Part shown: positions 33,060 to 44,987 of the stretch, one piece after another
How positions within the stretch are numbered: position 1 is the stretch's first letter
How the letters are laid out: every line of letters starts with the position of its first letter
NCBI GenBank assembly: GCA_001692895.1
Contig: KV748206.1
Coordinates: forward strand, 1,064,662-1,128,661
Length of the DNA stretch: 64,000 nucleotides
Source of the DNA: Cenococcum geophilum 1.58
Lineage: Eukaryota > Ascomycota > Dothideomycetes > Gloniales > Gloniaceae
Direction of reading: 5' to 3'
Notes under the pieces: generated by a model
Seen by the model: the letters and a program-made list of their open reading frames with translations, nothing else
Database searches by the model: none
Told to the model about the DNA's origin: nothing
Made by a program: the position numbers and the translations under genes

Positions 33060-36000
33060 ACACGTTTATTACGGCCCAACTACTTATAATTTGCGATTAA
33101 TTCCACCACTCTAACTAGTTAGATAACGCGTAATTATAACTAGATGGTATAAATACGGATACTAATAAGTACGCTCTAGTAGTAGTAAAATATAAGCAGA
33201 ATGCCCACCTAGTACCTCTATACGGTATACTATATTAGAAAAGCGTCCTATCGTTATTATTATTACTTAGAGTAAAGATATTTAAAGTAACTAAGAATAT
33301 AAAGGCGGGTGAACCAATTTCGTGCAAGACCGATAATAATATATAGTAAGTTAACTAGACAATTTTAGATATTACTATATAATAACACAACAATAGCTAA
33401 AGTATACTATATAATCCTTTTTATTCAGAGTTTAATTACGCCTTTTTAATATAGCTATACCGCATTTACTGCATAAAGGGAGACGTTAATACACTACTTA
33501 AAGATACCCGCCTTAGCCCACTTTATAGCCTGCTTAGCTTCTAATCTATAAATTAATAGGAGGAACTAATTACCGCTATTCTATTTGGTATATAAGACAA
33601 ACAATAGCTCTAATTAGAGTGTAAGGTGGAATTGAACATTAAAGGCTCTAAGTAGAGGAAATACTATATTATTTACTAGGATATTATAAATATAATTGCC
33701 TTTCTAATTGGCTATTAACCCTTTAAAGATGCACTGGTATATGCACTAAAGAGACTTTATAATGCCGACAACTACTAAGTCTATAACAAGCTATATAGCG
33801 GTAATTAGTAGTAAAAGACACAAGGCAAGGTTCCTAGCGGTGCTATAGTAGTTCCTATACTTATAGTAGTCGATAAGACCTAGCTAATAATATACTATAG
33901 CAACAAATTGGCCTGGCCGGTATATCTTACTATTAGTAATCTTAACTAACAAGTTTGACGCCAACAGATATCCCCCACAAATATTCTTATCGGTTTTATA
34001 CCAGTTATTAAAGAAAAGGATAATAATATAAAAAGTAAAGCATATTATAAAGTGATAAGAACTATACTTAAACGTAAGTCCTGCTTTAGTATTCTAACGC
34101 TATATTCTATAAACTAAAATATAATAGCAATTAAGCATCTTGCAGAAAGCGGCATAGACCTTTAATGTGCGGATAATTTTATGCGATAATGTTATCTAAT
34201 TATATATAGAATAATGGCAGACTATAAAGAATAAGTGCTGCTTATAAGTGTCAAAAGCCGACAGCACTGCACTATATGCTAGGTCCCCCCTTTAAAGCGC
34301 AAAAACTTAACTAAGAAATAATACCCGCTATATACCTATAAGGAGATAAGAAGATAGATTAAATACTAGTAACTAGAGAACATTCTTCCATCTTTAGACG
34401 ACTAGGTATACCCAGTAGAATGTTTTGCATAGCATTATCGCCTATTTAATATCTATAAGGGTATAATAGTAGATGTTCTATATTAGCTTCTAAAGGGTAT
34501 TATTATATGACTTATCGAATAGGTACGGAAACTAGTAGGCGATGTCGTCTAGCTAAAAAGAAAGAGAAGAGGGACGAAGATAATTATAATAAATATATCT
34601 GCGGAGGCTTAGCTTAATTAGCGTTTTAGATAAGTCCTGGCTTTTATAGGGCTAAAACGGTTTAATAATCTGTTATTTAGTAAAGTTACTTAATAGACAG
34701 GTAATGAATAAAAAGCCATAGTTTGTTAACTTGTTGCTGTGCTAGCCCTACTACTGTTGTTTAGGGAACTATATGCTATGCATTTTATAAGAGCCGTATA
34801 CAACTTCGTTATTATGGCTTAGTATCGCACCTATAATGAGGAGACACTATAATATATATACCACGCCCTATATTAAATTGATATGCTTAAAGGCGTGTTT
34901 TAAAGTTTCCGTTTAAAGGTAAAGGATTCTAATACGGGCCATTTTAATATACTAAAATTCCATGCCCTTATATATTTTGAGGAAAATATCCGCCTATACG
35001 GATGCGCAGATAGGTACTATACTGGCGCAAATGGCGAAGCTGGACACCGTTATATTGTTAAGGCGTTTTATAACTTAATAAATAAACAGGATTCGCTATC
35101 TTAAATCTACTCTTATAATTTAAGATGGGTAGTAGTACTAGCAATAGAAGACGAAATAGCTTTTATAAATAGTAATTCTGTACTACAGTCTTCCTAGTGT
35201 CTAAAGGTATAGGTTACTTAACTAATATAGCATTTGGCAGTTGTAAAGCTTTGGTGGCCTTTAGAAGATATAAATAGGGCAACGGATCTTGTCTAAAGGC
35301 GTCTTAGGTTAAAGACGTGGCTTTATATATCTTATATAGCAAACTACTACGAAATCCTAGGGTTTCTAGACGGCATTGCGGTATTTGTTTAAGAGTGTAG
35401 GCGAAAACTATAAGGCGAATGTGCCTAGAACTCCGATATGGACCGGAAAGAGAAGAATCCTTTATAGGTTAAGCGCCTGCTTGTTAAAATATATCCATTT
35501 ATCTACTATTAGAAACGAGACGGAAAAAATACAACTGACCTTAAGGCCCAAATTAGTGAGGTAGTACGTTGCGCACTAGATTGGCAATATTTTAATTAGT
35601 GGAGGCGTAATTACGTATAGGTCTAAGAGTATATGGATAACAACGACCGTATTGGAAAGGGCCGCACATTATTAGGTGGAAGACTTATAGGCCAGCTTTA
35701 GCTAATTGTTACTGTTCTAGATATTAAAAGGTTAGATAAGTACGGTGTATATATATAGTATACTAGAGCTATAGTAGAGCTGCTTTAGCTATTGAATTAT
35801 GGACTGCCGTATCTAACATACGGTATGGTTAAGGTAAAAAGGTAGCCGCGCTTAAGTGTAAATACTAGGTAAGTACTTAGAGGTGGTCGCTTTTATTTAA
35901 TGCTATCTATTTTATAAAGCGCGTATATTATTCTAGCCGCTACTTCTTATCCAGATTTGTACTATATTAATAATTATATTAATTGGGACCAATATAATAC

Positions 36001-36070
36001 TCTGTACTTAGACAACTTTCTTAAAGAAGGAACCTGCATCGCGTTATTATATAGAAGCTAGGACAAATAG
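33060..36070 (+). pseudogene. Plavaka-type transposase, RIP-degraded
   Basis: The plus frames carry the run of motifs that marks fungal Plavaka transposases, a DDE family related to CACTA/EnSpm. About 33720-33960 has KDALVYALKRLYNAD, LYSGN..QKTQGK, GAIVVPILIVVDKTQL, LAWPVYLTI and N...QVR (original A.WPVYLTIGN..K..RR). About 33980-34300 has ILIGFIPVIK, GIDL.CADN..R and YKEQ (for YPEQ) before a decayed Cys pair (CTICQV). About 34460-34550 has VDVLYQLLKG (for DLLHQLHKG). The C-terminal part ends with YYINNYINWDQYNTLY and FLKEGT before a terminal stop at 36070. Many TAG/TAA and missense changes (Asp to Asn, His to Tyr, Trp to stop) make it inactive. It sits about 30 bp inside the 10-bp array of the right terminal region, so it is probably the element's own gene. 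The exact start is uncertain. Confidence 0.78.
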
Positions 36071-36097
36071 TAAAAGCAGCTAAGCTAGTATAGAACC

Positions 36098-36668
36098 TAT
36101 ATAAGACTATATAGGACTATATAAGATTGTATAAGATTATATAAGATTATATAAGATTGTATAAGATTATATAAGATTGTATAAAATTATTTTGATCCTA
36201 ATATATATTATAAGCTAGCATACTATAGGCTAAGAAAATAGTAAAAATTTATTTGCGCAATTGGCATACAACTTTAAAATAATATATTATATTACCTTAA
36301 TTGCATGTTAAGGAATATATAGTTAGCTTTTAAAGTTATTAAGTTGGTTAACTGCGTGTCATTTAAATTTTAAGTTGGTTAATTGCATGTTAAGGAATGT
36401 ACAGTTAGCTTTTAAAGTTATTAAGTAGGTTAACTGCGTGTTATTTAACTTTTAAATATATTAAGTTGGTTAATTGCGTATTAAGTTAGTTAAGTTGCAT
36501 ATCAAGTTAGTTAATTGCGTGTTAAGTTAGTTAAGTTACATGTTAAGTTAGTTAATTGCGTGTTAAGTTGGTCAATTGCGTGTCGAGTTAGTTAAATTGC
36601 ATGTTAATTACGCGAAACGCGAAAAACAAAGTCTACTTGAATCTTATCCTACGAATATTTTCCTGATG
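36098..36668 (-). repeat. Right terminal inverted region with subterminal repeat array
   Basis: Contains about nine copies of the 10-mer TATAAGATTA (36098-36190), then two stretches with GCTTTTAAAGTTATTAAGT, an array of 20-bp units in the orientation GTTAAGTTGGTTAATTGCGT (about 36300-36600), and the terminal segment ending CGAATATTTTCCTGATG at 36668. It is the reverse complement, with divergence, of 5753-6300. Confidence 0.85.
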
Positions 36669-36670
36669 TA

Positions 36671-37229
36671 TATACCTAGCTTAATAACAAGTCTACTATA
36701 GTACTTCCTATAAGGCTTTATTATAGTATTAAAGAAAAGAACTAAGCTTAATAAATAAAATATCTTTATACTTTTACCTTCTAATACCCTTTTAGTATAT
36801 AGCCACAACCTTACTAATATAACTCTGTTTTAATAGCGCAATTTAAAAGAAAGGAAATACGCGTATAAGCTATTTAGCTATTACTTCCTTATAAAAACTA
36901 ATTATACGGCCGGGGGGAGGTAATTAAGATGTTAATTAAGACGTATATAGGTTTAATTATACCTAAATAATACTATAGTATTAAAGAATAACGTTATAGA
37001 CGTTTTTAATAATTGTATAATAGTTATAGATGCTATTATAAAATGTTCTTCCTATTTACTAAGTAGTAGAGCTATGCTAACTATACGGTATAGGACTACT
37101 AGATTAAAAAGTATATATATTAAATCTTAAGAAATAAGTCTCTTTAATTACCTAATTAATTACCTAACTATATATAATAGCTTAAGAATAAGTATAAGAG
37201 TAATATATTAGTAACGTAGGGTATTACAA
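36671..37229. other. AT-rich flank, no gene recognised
   Basis: RIP-like sequence between the right end of the large element and the Gypsy LTR. A G-rich patch GGCCGGGGGGAGG (about 36908-36920) stands out and could be a polypurine tract remnant. No supporting LTR was found next to it. Confidence 0.35.
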
Positions 37230-37408
37230 TGCTGTAATAAAGTAGACTAAATAACTACGTTGTGGTATAAAGAGGGGAAGAAGATAGAAAGGGGGTATTG
37301 TATATAAATAGTAGGGCCAGCCGCTAAGTCGCTAGTAGTGGGCTAGCCAATAGTAGGAAATAGTATAAGATAGTATAAAACAGTATACGTCAGGTTAGTA
37401 CCGTAACA
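37230..37408 (-). repeat. Outer Gypsy 3' LTR
   Basis: 179 bp, pairing with 50918-51096. On the plus strand it starts TGCTGTAATAAAGTAGAC and ends ACCGTAACA. Confidence 0.88.
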
Positions 37409-37529
37409 GTACTCCTTTCCCCTAGATAGTTTAGTCCCTAAACTAAATAGATAACTTAAAAATAGGCAGTATATAGGGTTGCCTATTTTTTACTATAAAG
37501 ATATTAGTTCCGCTTACCGCCCTTAACTA

Positions 37530-37700
37530 AGCTAATAGCGATTTTCTATACCGGGCATAGAAAATCCTAATTAGTTAGTTTAGTAAGTAAGGTCGGTAGA
37601 ACTCTACACCGCCACCTAAATTAATCTATATGGCGTTTCTTGGTAAGAATTTAGCTAATTAGACAACTTTAACTACCGGTTAAAGTTCTATAATATCTTA
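37530..37700 (-). repeat. 3'-end hairpin module in the outer Gypsy
   Basis: Same two blocks as at 21812-21963 in the Copia element: a long inverted repeat (37530-37576, core GATTTTCTAT..CCGG..ATAGAAAATC) and the CTTGGTAAGA / GACAACTTTAACTACCGGTTAAAG block (about 37639-37700). It lies between the pol end and the 3' LTR, as in the Copia element. Confidence 0.72.
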
Positions 37701-38424
37701 ACCACCACAAATTTTAATACGGTGGTCGGCCGCGACCTTAGCGTAACTTTTCCTTATCTTATACCTAGTCTAGGGGTCCTAGCTTTTTAGGGTGTTACTT
37801 ATAAAAGCGCTATATAGCTTATTTATAACCCTTTAGGTCTTCCTCTAGCTGCTAGGTTATATCCTTATAATATTTCTATTTAATTTTATAAGTTAGGCCC
37901 TGGGGGTCTTTGTTATATACATTAAAGATTTTCTTAAACTCCTATTTATCTTCTATATTGCCGTTATTATCTCTCTCTACTACTTATCCTTATATATTAC
38001 AGCGCTCTATAGTATTAATATTTACTTAGCTAGGGATCTCTTTAGCAGCCTAGAGGCGGACCTTAGATATATAAAAGGATTTATTTACTTAGATATAGTC
38101 TAGGAGGTCTACTACAACTACGCCTTAATATCCTGCGAGTACGGGGTATAGGCCGTCCCATTTCTTCTTAGGTCTATTTATCTTTATATTTTCTAAGCTA
38201 ACTATAACTATATTACCTTTATAGAATAACGCGCTCTTATCCCTATAAGTATTAGTATTATCTTTATAGCGTTACTATAAAATCTAGGCTAGGGCCTTAA
38301 GCCGTATTAATATCCGCTTAAAGTAGTTGGCTATAAAGTCTACACAGAAGAACTTTTTATTTACTTATACTAATAGTATTAGTAGGTAGGGGCCAGTAGG
38401 CTTAATTCTAAGGTAAGGGTTAAA

Positions 38425-38429
38425 GCTAT
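38425..38429. repeat. Target-site duplication GCTAT (left)
   Basis: Matches 44988-44992 exactly. Confidence 0.9.
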
Positions 38430-38632
38430 TGTTAGGCCATAGAGACGCACTGGCCGTAACCGGCTTAGCGCAGGCGAGGCGCAGGCGAGGCGCCTACAAA
38501 ACGTAGTCGCCCCGTATTATAGAATAGCAGAATTTAGTTCTACAGTTCTACTTCATTAAGAACCAGATACTCTTTATATCCCGTTACTGTTGTTATATTA
38601 CTATATGCCCTAAGGACCTTAGCGTCCTAACA
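38430..38632 (+). repeat. Inner Gypsy 5' LTR
   Basis: 203 bp, with a tandem GCAGGCGAGGC duplication (about 38468-38490) present in both LTRs. Confidence 0.92.
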
Positions 38633-38768
38633 GTACTGAATTCTTATCCCTTTTTAGGGGTAGTGGCCTAACAATATAGTGGTCTGCAAAGGCCATGACT
38701 ACGTAGCAGCAACCCTCTATTAAGAAGACGACCTATATTTATTAACTATATTATAGCCTATTAACCTA

Positions 38769-41700
38769 ATGGCGAGACGCGGGCGTACTAGCGCAGTGCG
38801 TAATACTAAGTCTAGGGATTAGCCCTAGGACGATATAGGCGAACCTATATCGTCCTGGACAGAACCGGAAGCTACGGATAAAGGGGATATATAGGAAGAA
38901 ATATAACGGCTAGAAAACGAGAAGCTACAACTCCTAGAGTAAAGAAAACTATACTTACTTAGGGAAGAGGTGGAAGTGCTAAAACGGCGTTAATGCGGTA
39001 AGGCGACGTCGACTCCCGTTCCTAACCCAGATTTATAACCTTAAACTATCCTATTAGGGTACTTAGATGGTAGCCAGATGCGTCCAAACCTTAAGTGGAA
39101 GGCTACTAATATAATAGGCGCTCCGTTAAAACGGGCCGTTAAAATGGAGAAGATTGCTCTATATTATAATAAGACTATATAAGAGCACCAAGACTTCCGC
39201 GATAGCTTAAAGCTAGCGTTTTACCTAGAGCACAACGGCTTCGCGGATAAGGATACTAAAGTCGCGTTTACTATATAATATATAAAGGGGACTAACCGAA
39301 CCCTTTAGCTATAGTATAAAGATAACTACCTAGATATATAGTTTACCTAGGAGGAGCTTATAGAATTCTTACTTAACTAGATTAAAAGTCCTATTAATTA
39401 AGAACTCTATATAGCCCTAACCTATGTAAAGGCAATACAGCGAACCGATTAACTAGTAAGCGAGTTTACTACTTACCTAACCTCCTTAAAAGCGTAAATA
39501 AACCCTCCTTATAATGCAAAGCATCTAATAATATATCTATTTGTGAAGCTGCGGCTAAAGCTACAGGTTACTATTACTAACTATTAAGAATTCCCTTAAA
39601 TTTAAGACTAGCTAGTTTCCCTAGCTGCCCTATTAGAGGAAAACCAGAAGAGCGCAAGCGCCCTATAGGGTAAAAGTAATAGGCGCGCCGCGAACTTAAA
39701 TATAAAGACTACCTAGTTAGGTAACTTAGGGAGAACGGACTCTAAAACTACCGCTAGCGACTTAACGGCGGGGCGAAGTAATACTGTTGGGGGTTCGACT
39801 TAGCCTAAAGGAAACTGCAAAAATTATAGTAAGCTAGGATATTGGTGGCAATAATACCCGGAGTAGTAATAGCAACAGTAGCCGCCACTAAGTAGCGTAA
39901 ACGCTATCTCTACGCTAGGAAAAGGCAGGCGCCCTTAGAGCCCCTTATACCCGTAGGGCGTAAGCTACTACTAGATTGTAAGGAAGCTATTACTATCTTA
40001 GGAGAAGTCCTATCCTAGCAGACTTAGAAGGAGACCTTAGTAATGCTTAATCTCGGCGCTAAAGTAAATGTAATTAATTAGTGATTTATAATAGAGTGTA
40101 ACTTTAAGACGCTAGACGTAGAATTGCCTACCTACTCCTAGTTAAATAAAACTTAGGTATACTATTATAAAGCCTATAAGGTACTATTACGAATAAAGGA
40201 TAGCTAGGGTAGGATTAGGGAAGTAACCCTTGTCTACTATAGAATGGCTAACGTATCCCCTACTGTTACCCTAGGTATGCCGGGGTTAAAGAAGGCCCGA
40301 CTTCTTATTAACTGCAAGGCGAAGGCGTAGTAATAGAAGCTGGACGGCTTGTCCCTGTTGCTATAAACCCCTAAGGGTTTTATAAAGTCTCTTTAGAGGG
40401 AATCTAGGGTCTTCGCCCTAGTGATTGCTGGATTAATGCCTAGTAAATAAGATAATAGTAGCTTACTAGTCCTTCCCCTATAGTTAAAAAAAGCTAGTAA
40501 TATCTTCTTATATAAGGAAGTAGGAAAGCTACCCTAATATTACTAGGGCGATTATGCTATTGACCTAGAAGAGAGATAGGAGGTCCTATACAGACCGCTC
40601 TATAACCTCTTAGTTAAGGAGCTAGAGGTACTAAAGGAGTACTTAAATAACGCCTTAGCTAAAGGTTAGATCTAACTAAGTACTAGTCCCGTAGGGGTAC
40701 CTATCCTATTCGTACCTAAAAAAGATAGGAAGCTGCGGCTTTATATAGACTATAGAGGCCTTAATAAGGTAACGATTAAGAATTGTCTTATACTACTACT
40801 AATTAGTAAGACCTTAGACCGCTTAGTAGGTTCTAAGATCTTTACTAAGTTAGACCTAATAAATACGTACTACCGCCTTTGTATCCGTCGGGGTGACGAG
40901 TAAAAGACGGCGTTCCGTACGCGTTACGGCCACTTTAAGTATTTAGTTTTGCCTTTTAGGTTAACTAACGGACTAGCGACCTTTTAGGGCTATATTAATT
41001 AAGCCTTATTAGGACTAGTAGATGTCTTCTATATAGTCTACCTTAATAATATTCTAATTTTCTTGGAAAATCTAGAGAAACACTAGCGCTACGTACTAGA
41101 AGTGCTACGTAGGTTACGGCAATATTAACTATATATAAACCTTAAGAAGTGCAGGTTTAGCGTATAAGAGGTTAAGTTCCTAGGATATATTATTAGTCCT
41201 AAAGGCGTAGTGATAGATCCTAGCTGGGTAGAAGCTATTACTAAGTAGGAAAGCCCTTAATCCTATAGGGATGTCTAGGTCTTTCTAAGTTTTGCTAACT
41301 TTTATCGCCAGTTTATCTATAAGTACTCTGCTATTGCGAAGCCTATTACTAATCTCCTTAAAGGAGTAAAGAACGGCCGTAAAGCTGGGCCTTTTAGTTA
41401 GCTAGAAGAGGCGGAGCAGGCAATATACTGGCTCTGTAACGCCTTTACGACAGCGCCGCTCCTATAACACTATACGCCGGGCTTACTAACCCAGTTGGAG
41501 ACTAATGCCTCTATGTAAGGCCTAGCAGCAATTATATTATAGCTGTTTAAAGATAGCCTTTGGTATTTAATAGCCTTCTAGTCTAGGAAGCTTTCGCTAG
41601 CAGAGCGTAATTATAAGACCTATAATTAGGAGCTACTAGCTATTGTAGAGGCTTTTAAGTATTAGAGACACTATATTAAGGGGCTATTAAGCCGCCTAGA

Positions 41701-43645
41701 AGTACTTACAGATTATAATAATCTAAAGGGTTTTATAAAAGTAAAAGCCCTTAATAGATGGTAGGCTAGATAGGCTATAGCATTAGCTGCCTATAACTTT
41801 GTAATTAAGTATAAGGTAGGAAAAATAAACCCCATAGACGCGCTATTAAGGCGACCCCTAGGCGTAGGGGGTCTGCTAGAAGAAGACACTATGCTACTAT
41901 TACTCCAAAGGACTTTGGGAATGTAGGGCCACTAACCTAAGGTAAAAGTCCTATTAGGTGTATAGGAAAGCGAGCCTTCTACAGAGGTGTCGTTTCTATA
42001 GCTATAAGCCGGCAACCCGACAGCGGTACGCCTAGGCTATATAGTATTACGGTTTAACTAGGTAACCTATATATATGCTATTAAGTAGCGTGTAATAAGG
42101 ACCTAAGTTAGAGAAGCTAGTACTTAAGAGAGTGCTTATAAGTCTAGTACGGAAACAGTTATTAAGCTTATTAAAGGACTTTAGACTAAAGATAACTTTA
42201 TACTACAAAAGCACAGCAACAGCGTAGATACGGCGAGACGCTGTTAACGCGCCCGCTTAAAGTCAGTGTGGTAGTTTAATTCCGCTAGACTACTTTATTA
42301 CCGCGGGAGGTTATATATACCCCTAGACCTAGTAGTTTATATAGAGCTCCTATAGCTCTACTATAATAATGCCCTAGCTAGCCACTTCGGTGAGAAAAAA
42401 ACTTTAGATCTACTCTTGCGTAAGTACTACTGGCCTAGTATAACTGCGGACGTTATAAACTATATCTTTACCTGTAATCTATGCCAGCGTATATATATGC
42501 CTTAATATCGCCCTTATAGTGAGCTCTAAGCGCTGCCTTGCCCGAATTAGCCGTGGTAGGAGATTATAATGGACTTTATTATAGGCCTACCGCCTAGCAA
42601 ACGAAGTAAGAAGGTGTATGACGTAATATGTGTAATAGTCAACCGCTATACTAAGATGGCCTTATATCTACCTATAGTAAAAACTATTATTATAACCAAA
42701 CTCGCGGATCTCTTTCTTAACAAAGTAGTACGCCGTTTTAAAGCCCCTAGGGGGATTATATCTAATTAAGGCAGTATCTTCACTAGTGAGTTCTAGTCGG
42801 AGCTATGCTTTACTATAAAGATTAAACGTAGGCTAAGTATGGCCTTTTACCTATAAATAGACGGGCAAATAGAACGCCAGAACTAAACCTTAGAGTATTA
42901 CCTCTATATATTCTATAATAAAAAGCAGAGTAACTAGGCAGGCCTCTTATTGCTAGCCGAATTCGCCTATAATAATGCTAAATATAGCATAACGGGTATA
43001 AGCCCATTTTATACCTACTATGGGTTTTACCTACATCTAGAATATAAGGTTAAGGCGAATAATAGTAGTTCTATTCTAGCCGCCTCTAAAAGGATTAAAA
43101 GGATATCCCTTAAACGCGAAGCGCTGGCGAAACGCTAGGAATATGCTACTAAGGCGTAGGCGAAATACTATAATTGTTATTACTAACTATAGGCATATAA
43201 AGTAGGGGATTTAGTCTTGCTATTAACTAAGAACCTTAAACTAAAAAGGCCAAGTAAGAAACTTATAGTATGCTTTATTGGACCTTTTAGTATAGCCAAA
43301 CTAGTCGGAAAGTAAGTATACCGACTATATCTACCTATGTCTTACCGTATCTACCTAGTGTTCTATATTAGCTTACTAGAGCTATATAAACAACATAAGG
43401 GTACTACTAGAGACCCTCTACTAGGGCCTATTAAGCTAGACAATTAAGCGGACTAAGAGGACTAATACGAGGTAGAAGAAGTATGTGGAAGGAAGGGATA
43501 TAACTAGACCCTGCAGTACCTAGTTAAGTAAAAAGGCTAGCTAGAAGAATATAATAAATAGGTCCTAGTAGAGGACATTAATGAGGACGTAAAGGAGATA
43601 TATAATAGTTATTTTACCCTAAGAGGTAAACGGAAAAGAAAGTAG
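38769..43645 (+). pseudogene. Inner Gypsy gag-pol polyprotein, RIP-damaged
   Basis: ATG at 38769 (MARRGRTSAVRNTKSRD) starts Gag. The body is at about 39050-39650 and a zinc knuckle reads CKNYSKLGYWW..QYPE at about 39810-39855 (CKNC.K.GH....C before change). Protease-like LNLGAKVNVIN lies at about 40045. RT spans about 40680-41210 with [32 protein letters not shown] and VYLNNILIF (41036-41061), where both catalytic Asp of YxDD are Asn. RNase H is at about 41400-41850 (SLAERNYKTY..ELLAIVEAF). Integrase is at about 42280-43100, with a Cys pair (CNLCQ) and IIMDFI.GLPPSK. A chromodomain follows at about 43468-43590 (YEVEEV, LQYLVK.KG.LEEYN, VLVEDI). It ends at 43645 after RGKRKRK. Stops fall at Gln/Trp codons. 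The copy is inactive but easily recognised. Confidence 0.92.
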
Positions 43646-43774
43646 GTAGGAAAATAAAAAACTTTTAATTATAACTAAGGTTACGCCCTATTAGCGGGGC
43701 GACAACAGAATAACGGCGGAGTGACGGTAATACGCTAATAGAGATATAGATACTCTACAGCTCTATTAAATCCT

Positions 43775-44640
43775 CCCTTTCCTCCCCTTCTTCCTTATCC
43801 TCCTCTTTCTCTCCCTCCTCCTTATCCTCTTTACCCTTATCCTCCTTCTTATCCCTTATAATGGGAGGTATATTGGCCTATAAGTACTATTAGCATATAC
43901 TATAACGGCGAAATACCTATGCTATAATATGTACTAAAGCGCGTATTACGTTAAGAATTCCTTTAAGGGTATAACGGATGGCCTATAATTCCTATACTTA
44001 GAGTAGGGGAAAGTCTTTGCCCTTTGGGCGCTGGCGGAGACCGTGCTTAGCGCCGGTACGTACTAAGGCCTTAATATCCTTTATAAAGGACTTCTAGGCG
44101 GCAGCAATATAAGCGTTAAGGTTAGCCGTGTCTCCGCTAGTAACCTACTAGCGCTTAGCCCTATTAATAAGGGCGAGTAGCTTATTTAGGCGGCTATAGA
44201 AGGCCTTAGGGACCTAGTTTATTAGCTATTAGAACCTAAACTAACGCACTTAGACGTACTAGTTGGTACAACTTATTTAGTCGTCAGCAGTACCTATAAT
44301 TGCGGTTGGCCTACTTACCGTAGGTAGCCTACCTAGTAGTAGCTATACGCTTGGCGTAGCGGAGGCAGATTAGTTCTAGTAAGGCTAGGGGAGCGGCTTA
44401 TAAGCGGCGTAGGAGCTTTAACGGCGCCTAGTAGGGTTAGTAACAGCTATAAGCTAGTATAAAGAATACTTACGGAAGGCTCGCTAATAGGCGGACCGGC
44501 GGCGCTATGCTTACGATTTATAATTAATTAGAAGTTAAGAAGACGGCGAGTTACAGGCTAAACAAATTAAAATTAAATAGGAAGGGAAATCTAGTGTCCT
44601 ACCTTAGTAGGAACTCCTACCTTTATAGATCTCTATAAGG
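43775..44640 (-). pseudogene. Antisense coding frame between pol and 3' LTR of the inner Gypsy
   Basis: On the minus strand a single frame of roughly 290 codons runs from about 44640 to 43775 with only TAG/TAA interruptions. It contains readable stretches such as LINRAKR, VTSGDTANLNAYIAAA, KSFIKDIKALVRTGAKHGLR and QRPKGKDFPLL, and finishes in a Lys/Glu-rich tail (KKEDKGKEDKEEGEKEED) encoded by the pyrimidine-rich plus-strand tract at 43771-43860. Many of the stops stand where Trp (TGG) or Gln would fit, as elsewhere in RIP-struck genes. I recognise no domain. It may be an additional antisense gene of this Gypsy lineage or a captured host fragment. Its start codon is not located. Confidence 0.6.
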
Positions 44641-44784
44641 TCCTATTATTATATTATCCTATCATTACATTATCTAATTCACTTAAATTTATCAAAAACT
44701 TTTTATTTAGAGAAGGGCAATAATAGCACTCCTATTGTATAATAGCGTCGGCTGAGGACAGCCGCTTAAGAAGGGGGGGGCAAT

Positions 44785-44987
44785 TATTAGGCTATAGAGA
44801 CGTACTGGCCGTAACCGGCTTAGCGTAGGCGAGGCGCAGGCAAGGCGCCTATAAAACGTAGTCGCCCCGTATTAGAGAATAGCAGAATTCAGTTCTATAG
44901 TTCTACTTCATTAAGAACCAGATACTCTTTGCATCCTATTACTGTTGTTATGTTACTATATGCCCTAAGGACCTTGGCGTCCTAATA
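44785..44987 (+). repeat. Inner Gypsy 3' LTR
   Basis: 203 bp, more mutated at its ends (TA...TA) than the 5' LTR. Followed by GCTAT at 44988-44992. Confidence 0.92.

Larger units (their letters stand above)
5753..36668 (+). mobile_element. Candidate 30.9-kb Plavaka-type (CACTA-related) DNA transposon with nested insertions
   Basis: The left end (5753-6300) and the reverse complement of the right end (36098-36668) match. They share the terminal segment CAT-(T/C)(G/A)-GGAAAATATTCG, then GGATAAGATT(T/C)AAGTAGACTTTG, a CGCGTTTCGCG motif, an array of 20-bp repeats and a 10-bp array. Both ends are flanked by TA (5751-5752 and 36669-36670). Subterminal arrays in inverted orientation are typical of CACTA-group elements, and a Plavaka-like transposase relic ends at 36070, just inside the right end. 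The interior holds a Copia element and other insertions, which inflate its size. Alternatively the two ends could derive from two separate copies brought together by rearrangement. The termini are not canonical CACTA, and a 2-bp TA flank in TA-rich DNA is weak evidence on its own. Confidence 0.6.
38430..44987 (+). mobile_element. Structurally complete Ty3/Gypsy chromovirus inserted in the outer Gypsy
   Basis: LTRs of 203 bp at 38430-38632 and 44785-44987 (TGTTAGG...CCTAACA on the left; TATTAGG...CCTAATA on the right after C-to-T change), exact GCTAT duplications on both sides, and a polypurine tract AAGAAGGGGGGGG (about 44769-44780) just before the 3' LTR. Gag-pol is on the plus strand, opposite to the host element. 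An extra antisense coding frame occupies the space between pol and the 3' LTR. Confidence 0.93.
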
